A DNA stretch of 44,495 nt, taken from contig CAJUPX010000020.1 in NCBI GenBank assembly GCA_910588685.1, positions 1 to 44,495 on the forward strand, written 5' to 3'. Below the pieces are notes generated by a model. The model saw only the letters and a list, made by a program, of their open reading frames with translations. It did not search any database and was not told the origin of the DNA. The position numbers and the translations under genes were made by a program. The DNA is from an uncultured Christensenellaceae bacterium. Lineage in GTDB: Bacteria > Bacillota > Clostridia > Christensenellales > Borkfalkiaceae. Positions within the stretch are counted from its first letter, which is position 1. Each line of letters opens with the position of its first letter. This document shows, piece after piece, positions 40,867 to 44,495 of the stretch.

Positions 40867-41481
40867 ATGAACGAAGATGAAATAAAAAAATTCAAAAAAC
40901 TCTTGGTCGGCGAACGCGCGGGCATAGCATTAAACGCGTTTTGCGGCACGTTGCTCATACTTTCGATTATACTCTTTTCCGTAGGCGCGGCAACGAATAA
41001 CGCCGACTTAAAAATTGCCGCTCTTTCGGTTTGCCCCGTGACTATGGCGCTTGCAATAGGCTCTTCGGCGTACTGCTACTTTACTTTCGGAAGAGCCAAA
41101 GACAGATTTTTAAAGGAAATGGTGCGGGATATATTCATAGAAAATGCCGCCTCCCTCCGCCCAGACCGCAGCTCGCTTACCTATTACGTCACGATTGAAA
41201 ACAACAAAGCATATATTAAAACCAACGATTATAAAGAGTGCGTAACTTTTGATTTTACGCCGCTCGGCAAAAACGCCGTAAGCCGCCCCGAAATAACCGC
41301 GCTTATAACGCATACCCTCACCGTTACGTTTTGCAGACTTTACGACAGAGGCGCAAAATACACCGACGTAAACTACCGTATAGTATTGAAAGAAAAAACA
41401 AAAAAACCCGTAACGCTTATTGCGGACGGCAAACCCGATAAAACGGCATATAAATATTATCTTAAAAATTCCCGGATATGA
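40867..41481 (+). CDS. Membrane protein of unknown function (204 aa)
   Basis: Two hydrophobic segments (about 18-39 AGIALNAFCGTLLILSIILF and 50-72 AALSVCPVTMALAIGSSAYC), then a soluble domain of about 120 residues (SLTYYVTIENNKAYIKTNDY...) with no motif I recognise. It overlaps the ATP-grasp start (ATGA), so the three genes 40867-43289 form one operon. Function unknown. Confidence 0.75.
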   Translation: MNEDEIKKFKKLLVGERAGIALNAFCGTLLILSIILFSVGAATNNADLKIAALSVCPVTMALAIGSSAYCYFTFGRAKDRFLKEMVRDIFIENAASLRPDRSSLTYYVTIENNKAYIKTNDYKECVTFDFTPLGKNAVSRPEITALITHTLTVTFCRLYDRGAKYTDVNYRIVLKEKTKKPVTLIADGKPDKTAYKYYLKNSRI

Positions 41482-42356
41482 AAGGACTTATTTTAAAAAA
41501 TCTTTACGACAGCTTGCCCGCCTATTTAAACCAGTCCGTACGGCTTAAAGAGCAGTTTAAAAAGCTGGGCGTAAAAAGCGATATTATGCCCAACTCCCCC
41601 GCGCGTATAGGTTTGGACGGCAACGGCAATATTATACACGGATACGACGGTTACGACTTCTGCGTGTATCTCGACAAAGATAAATACTGCTCGTATCTGC
41701 TTGAAAAAAGCGGTATGCGGCTTTTCAACCGCCACGACGCGGTACGCGCCTGCGACGATAAAATGACGACCCACTCCCGCCTTGCACTGTCGGGCATAAA
41801 AATGCCCGCGACAGTGCCGGGCGCGCTCTGCTATTCCGAAGCGCCCCTCGATTTATCAGTAATAGACGGCGTTGAAAACAGGCTGGGCTATCCAGTAGTG
41901 GTAAAAACCTGTTACGGCTCGCTCGGTAACGGAGTGCACCTTGCCAAAAACCGTAAAGAGCTGATTGACCTTGCAAAAAAATACCGCCGCACCCCCCATC
42001 TTTTTCAAAAATTTATCGCCGAGAGCGCGGGCAGGGATATACGCGTAATTACAGTAGGCGGGCAGACCGTTGCCGCAATGGAGCGAAAATCGGCGGGCGA
42101 CTTCCGCTCCAACCTCGAACTCGGCGGCACGGGCAGCGCAATAAAGCCTGATACCGGGCTGCAAAAACTTTGTAAAAGGGTTTCGGACATACTAAACCTC
42201 GATTACTGCGGCATAGACGTGCTTGAAAGCGACAGGGGATACACCGTATGCGAGGTAAACTCCAACGCATTTTTCGGCGGCATAGAACGCATAACCGGCG
42301 TTAACGTTGCCGAACGGTACGCCGAATACATAATTTCAGTTGTAAAAACCTTATAA
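41478..42356 (+). CDS. RimK/LysX-type ATP-grasp ligase
   Basis: 292 aa. The ATP-grasp fold appears as a pre-ATP-grasp domain (MKGLILKNLYDSLPAYLNQS), GYPVVVKTCYGSLGNGVHLA (ATP lysine and glycine loop), FQKFIAESAGRDIRVITVGG, and the metal-binding CGIDVLESDRGYTVCEVNSN. Homologues ligate a carboxylate to an amine: RimK adds Glu to S6, LysX acts on an amino-group carrier protein, others make peptides or natural products. Neither rpsF nor a carrier protein is nearby; flanking genes encode membrane proteins, so substrate is unknown. Confidence 0.88.
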   Translation: MKGLILKNLYDSLPAYLNQSVRLKEQFKKLGVKSDIMPNSPARIGLDGNGNIIHGYDGYDFCVYLDKDKYCSYLLEKSGMRLFNRHDAVRACDDKMTTHSRLALSGIKMPATVPGALCYSEAPLDLSVIDGVENRLGYPVVVKTCYGSLGNGVHLAKNRKELIDLAKKYRRTPHLFQKFIAESAGRDIRVITVGGQTVAAMERKSAGDFRSNLELGGTGSAIKPDTGLQKLCKRVSDILNLDYCGIDVLESDRGYTVCEVNSNAFFGGIERITGVNVAERYAEYIISVVKTL

Positions 42357-42368
42357 GGTAAACCCGGT

Positions 42369-43289
42369 TTGAAAAAAATTCTTCAATTCTTAAAAAGCCC
42401 CAACGCGCTGTTCCTTGCGTTATGGTATATAATAACGGCGGGCGCAATCGCGTTTACCGTTGTGTGCCTTATATATCCGTCAATTCCCCAAACGCTTTGC
42501 TATATATCCTACGCGCTCTCGGCGGTTACATTCGCCTACGCCGTTTATACGCTCGTAATACTTATTATAAAAGCCAAAAACGGAGTAAAAAACTATTTAC
42601 GCAAATACAAGTATACCGGACGGCTTTTGGACGATTACGCGTTCAGAACAATAATTTTTGCCGTCGGCTCGCTCGGAATATGCACTGCGTACGCGGTTTT
42701 TAACGCCTTTATAGGCGGACTGCAACGCTCGGTTTGGTACGGCGCGCTCGCCGCATACTATATTATGCTCGTAATAATGCGCAGCGTGGTTATAAACTAC
42801 CACCTGAAAAAACGCAAAAGAGCGCATCTCGACGAAGTTACCGAAAAGCGCAACGAGGCGGGAATATACCGCATTTGCGGAATATTACTCGTGCTGCTGC
42901 CCGTCTGCCTGTATTTTGCCATTATACCTATGATTTCGGGTAAAAACTCCTTTTCGCACCCCGGACTTATGATTTACGTATCGGCTCTTTATGCGTTTAT
43001 CAAGGTTATAATGTCGATTTATAATATCTTCAAGGCGCACAGAAACGACGACTACACCGTTCGCGCGATAAGAAGCGTAAACCTCGCCGACGCAATAGTT
43101 TCAATACTCGCGCTGCAAACGGCAATGTTAACGGAATTTTCAACCGATGCGGCGACAAACGGTACGGCAAACGCGCTTACGGGCGCGGCGGTATGTTTGC
43201 TTACAATAGTTATAGGCACGTTTATGATTGTGTCGTCCACAAAAATAATAAAGAAACTCAAAGTAATAAAAACCGCAGAGGAAATTTAA
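42369..43289 (+). CDS. Eight-helix membrane protein of unknown function
   Basis: 306 aa, starting with TTG 42369 (AAGG 9-12 nt upstream, no ATG fits). About eight hydrophobic segments: 12-36, 43-70, 92-117, 122-150, 165-190, 198-224, 236-256, 266-292, separated by short basic loops (LKKRKRAHLDEVTEKRN). No transport signature recognised. Last gene of the operon with the ATP-grasp ligase. Confidence 0.75.
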   Translation: MKKILQFLKSPNALFLALWYIITAGAIAFTVVCLIYPSIPQTLCYISYALSAVTFAYAVYTLVILIIKAKNGVKNYLRKYKYTGRLLDDYAFRTIIFAVGSLGICTAYAVFNAFIGGLQRSVWYGALAAYYIMLVIMRSVVINYHLKKRKRAHLDEVTEKRNEAGIYRICGILLVLLPVCLYFAIIPMISGKNSFSHPGLMIYVSALYAFIKVIMSIYNIFKAHRNDDYTVRAIRSVNLADAIVSILALQTAMLTEFSTDAATNGTANALTGAAVCLLTIVIGTFMIVSSTKIIKKLKVIKTAEEI

Positions 43290-43308
43290 ATTATTCCATT
43301 AAGAAAAA

Positions 43309-43336
43309 CGGCGTTGCGAACAGTCGCAACGCCGTT
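43309..43336. terminator. Bidirectional terminator between convergent operons
   Basis: ACGGCGTTGCGA / TCGCAACGCCGT, a perfect 12-bp stem with loop ACAG, followed by TTATTTATTTT on the plus strand and by TTTTTCTTAAT on the minus strand. Confidence 0.93.
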
Positions 43337-43350
43337 TATTTATTTTGGGT

Positions 43351-44325
43351 TTAATCGTCGTTAGCTCGGAATAATGCGCTTATAATACCGCATATTATGC
43401 CGCCGACGGGGAACACAACCCAGCCGGGATGCCACAAATTCCATACAAAACCTATTACCAGATATACCGCCGTAGCCGTAAGCATAACCGCACAGCAAAT
43501 TGCATCGGCAAGCTTTTTGCGCGGAGTGGGATTTAATTCATTGCGTGTCTGCTTATTGTACTCGGAAATATTATACTTATTGTTCTGAATACCGAAATAC
43601 ACCATCAACCCCACTATAACCGCAAGCGCAGCCAAAAATATCGCAACTATAAAACCGTACGCCGCGTCCTCGTTTGCAGCTACTATAACCTGCGCGTCTA
43701 CAAGCGACGTAAGCACCACTAAAAACACCACGTCGAAAAGTATTCCCGAAGCAAGACACGCCATTATCTTAGCAAAACGCTTTCCGTACGCATTAACCTG
43801 CGCCCGGTCAAAAATATCCGTAACCGAGGGATTTTCTTTTGTATACCGTTCGTGTTCCATCCCGAAGAACACAAACAAAAATACGGCAACTGCAATAAAA
43901 GCTATAATTAATACCGCGCCCAAAATTTCCAAAAGCTCGGCGGTTTTGCCCGAAAGCATTTCCGCAAAGCCCGCAATTACCATAAATATCGCCACGCCCA
44001 AAAGTATTAGAAATACCCCCGCGGCTATGCCTTTTGAAAATTTATCGATATGCGCCGCAAATTCCGCTTTGTTAAACGAGTTTTCCGACGGCTGAGCCTC
44101 CGTCTGGTTTTCAGGCTGATTTTCGGCTAGGTCGCCGCGCATAAGCGCGTCAAGCGACACGCCGAATTCGTCGCAGATACAAATAAGCTTATCCGTTTCG
44201 GGATACGCCTCGCCCGTTTCCCATTTTGAAACGGACTGCCGCGACACTCCGAGCCTGTCTGCAAGCTCTTCCTGCGTTATTTTATTTTTCTTTCTGAGAT
44301 ACTGTAAATTTTTAGAAATATTCAT
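43351..44325 (-). CDS. XRE-type HTH protein with membrane domain
   Basis: 324 aa. The N-terminal HTH MNISKNLQYLRKKNKITQEE...ADRLGVSRQSVSKWETGEAY occupies about residues 1-65; a Gln/Asn/Glu-rich linker (ENQPENQTEAQPSEN) joins it to six hydrophobic segments (FLILLGVAIFMVIAGFAEML, LEILGAVLIIAFIAVAVFLF and others). Such membrane-tethered regulators are common in Bacillota and may sense membrane or peptide stress; the signal is unknown. GGAGG lies 8 nt before ATG 44325. Convergent with the ATP-grasp operon and stands alone in the window. Confidence 0.85.
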   Translation of the reverse strand: MNISKNLQYLRKKNKITQEELADRLGVSRQSVSKWETGEAYPETDKLICICDEFGVSLDALMRGDLAENQPENQTEAQPSENSFNKAEFAAHIDKFSKGIAAGVFLILLGVAIFMVIAGFAEMLSGKTAELLEILGAVLIIAFIAVAVFLFVFFGMEHERYTKENPSVTDIFDRAQVNAYGKRFAKIMACLASGILFDVVFLVVLTSLVDAQVIVAANEDAAYGFIVAIFLAALAVIVGLMVYFGIQNNKYNISEYNKQTRNELNPTPRKKLADAICCAVMLTATAVYLVIGFVWNLWHPGWVVFPVGGIICGIISALFRANDD

Positions 44326-44495
44326 ATCCTGCCTCCGAATATGATTTTATACGAGCACACCGCAAATAACAACCAATTTACATTTACAATCGTCAATTTT
44401 TTGCGCAACCTCAGGTTGCGAACGCCCGAATTACCTAAATTTTAATAATCATGACTACGCGTAAAACGCGTAGTTTGTGGTAGCCCTATAAGGGC
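44326..44495. other. Intergenic region with three hairpins at window end
   Basis: A possible minus-strand promoter for the XRE gene reads TTGTTA-17-TAAAAT at about 44340-44375. Hairpins: CGCAACC-TCA-GGTTGCG (44404-44420), ACTACGCG/CGCGTAGT (44454-44474) and GCCCT-ATA-AGGGC (44483-44495). None has a clear T tract within the window; they may belong to the next gene's end. No coding frame seen. Confidence 0.45.

Noticed and set aside
1..44495. CRISPR arrays, tRNA or rRNA genes, insertion sequences
   Set aside because: No regularly spaced identical repeats, no cloverleaf with a GGTTCGA-type T-loop, and no transposase-like protein were found on reading both strands.

Overview
The window is a chromosomal segment of an anaerobic Gram-positive bacterium of the Clostridia (Bacillota) type. 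It carries an electron-bifurcating [FeFe] hydrogenase (HydABC), anaerobic ribonucleotide reductase with NrdR boxes, a Rex redox repressor, SwrC-like RND and NSS transporters without outer-membrane partners, and a long housekeeping cluster in Bacillus/Clostridium order. Gene density, mixed base composition and two-gene regulatory modules fit an uncultured gut lineage, but the species cannot be named from sequence alone. No tRNA, rRNA, CRISPR array or insertion sequence was seen.

Layout. 1-1.56 kb: the 5' part of a minus-strand lipoprotein gene, then about 1.2 kb of repeat-rich non-coding DNA. 1.58-19.9 kb: one long minus-strand run, read from the right: ylxM-ffh-rpsP-khpA-rimM-trmD-rbgA-rnhB-yraN-phosphoribosyltransferase-rplS-comM-dprA-topA-trmFO-(frameshifted membrane gene)-hslV-hslU-Sel1 protein-hisS-trxA. 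It covers protein targeting, ribosome and tRNA maturation, DNA uptake/topology and proteolysis. 20.0-24.3 kb: small independent units, namely a 76-aa orphan with its own promoter and terminator, a CPA2 antiporter, a strongly promoted structured RNA gene of about 390 nt, a lipoprotein, and an XRE repressor divergent from a 94-aa gene. 24.3-34.2 kb (minus): HydABC, NSS transporter, RND exporter, Rex. 34.2-38.6 kb (minus): ROK kinase (promoter shared with rex), dut, nrdG, nrdD. 38.9-44.5 kb: an HNH nuclease gene that looks leaderless, divergent from an SPFH / zinc-ribbon / ribbon-helix-helix operon, then a membrane protein / ATP-grasp ligase / membrane protein operon, and a convergent XRE-membrane protein.

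Most notable: (i) a stable-RNA-like gene at about 22.01-22.40 kb with near-consensus promoter, many hairpins, several mini-ORFs with Shine-Dalgarno sequences and a strong terminator, which I could not assign to a family; (ii) a dispersed palindromic repeat of about 120-140 bp with four full copies, each starting 0-20 nt after a stop codon and all in the same orientation, with compensatory changes in its ends; (iii) a hidden 1-nt frameshift between trmFO and hslV; (iv) an H-cluster motif in HydA carrying Ile where Met is usual; (v) the SPFH/RHH operon with a 19-bp palindrome on its consensus promoter. Start codons were re-chosen where Shine-Dalgarno spacing or gene overlap favoured a different start from the longest open frame.
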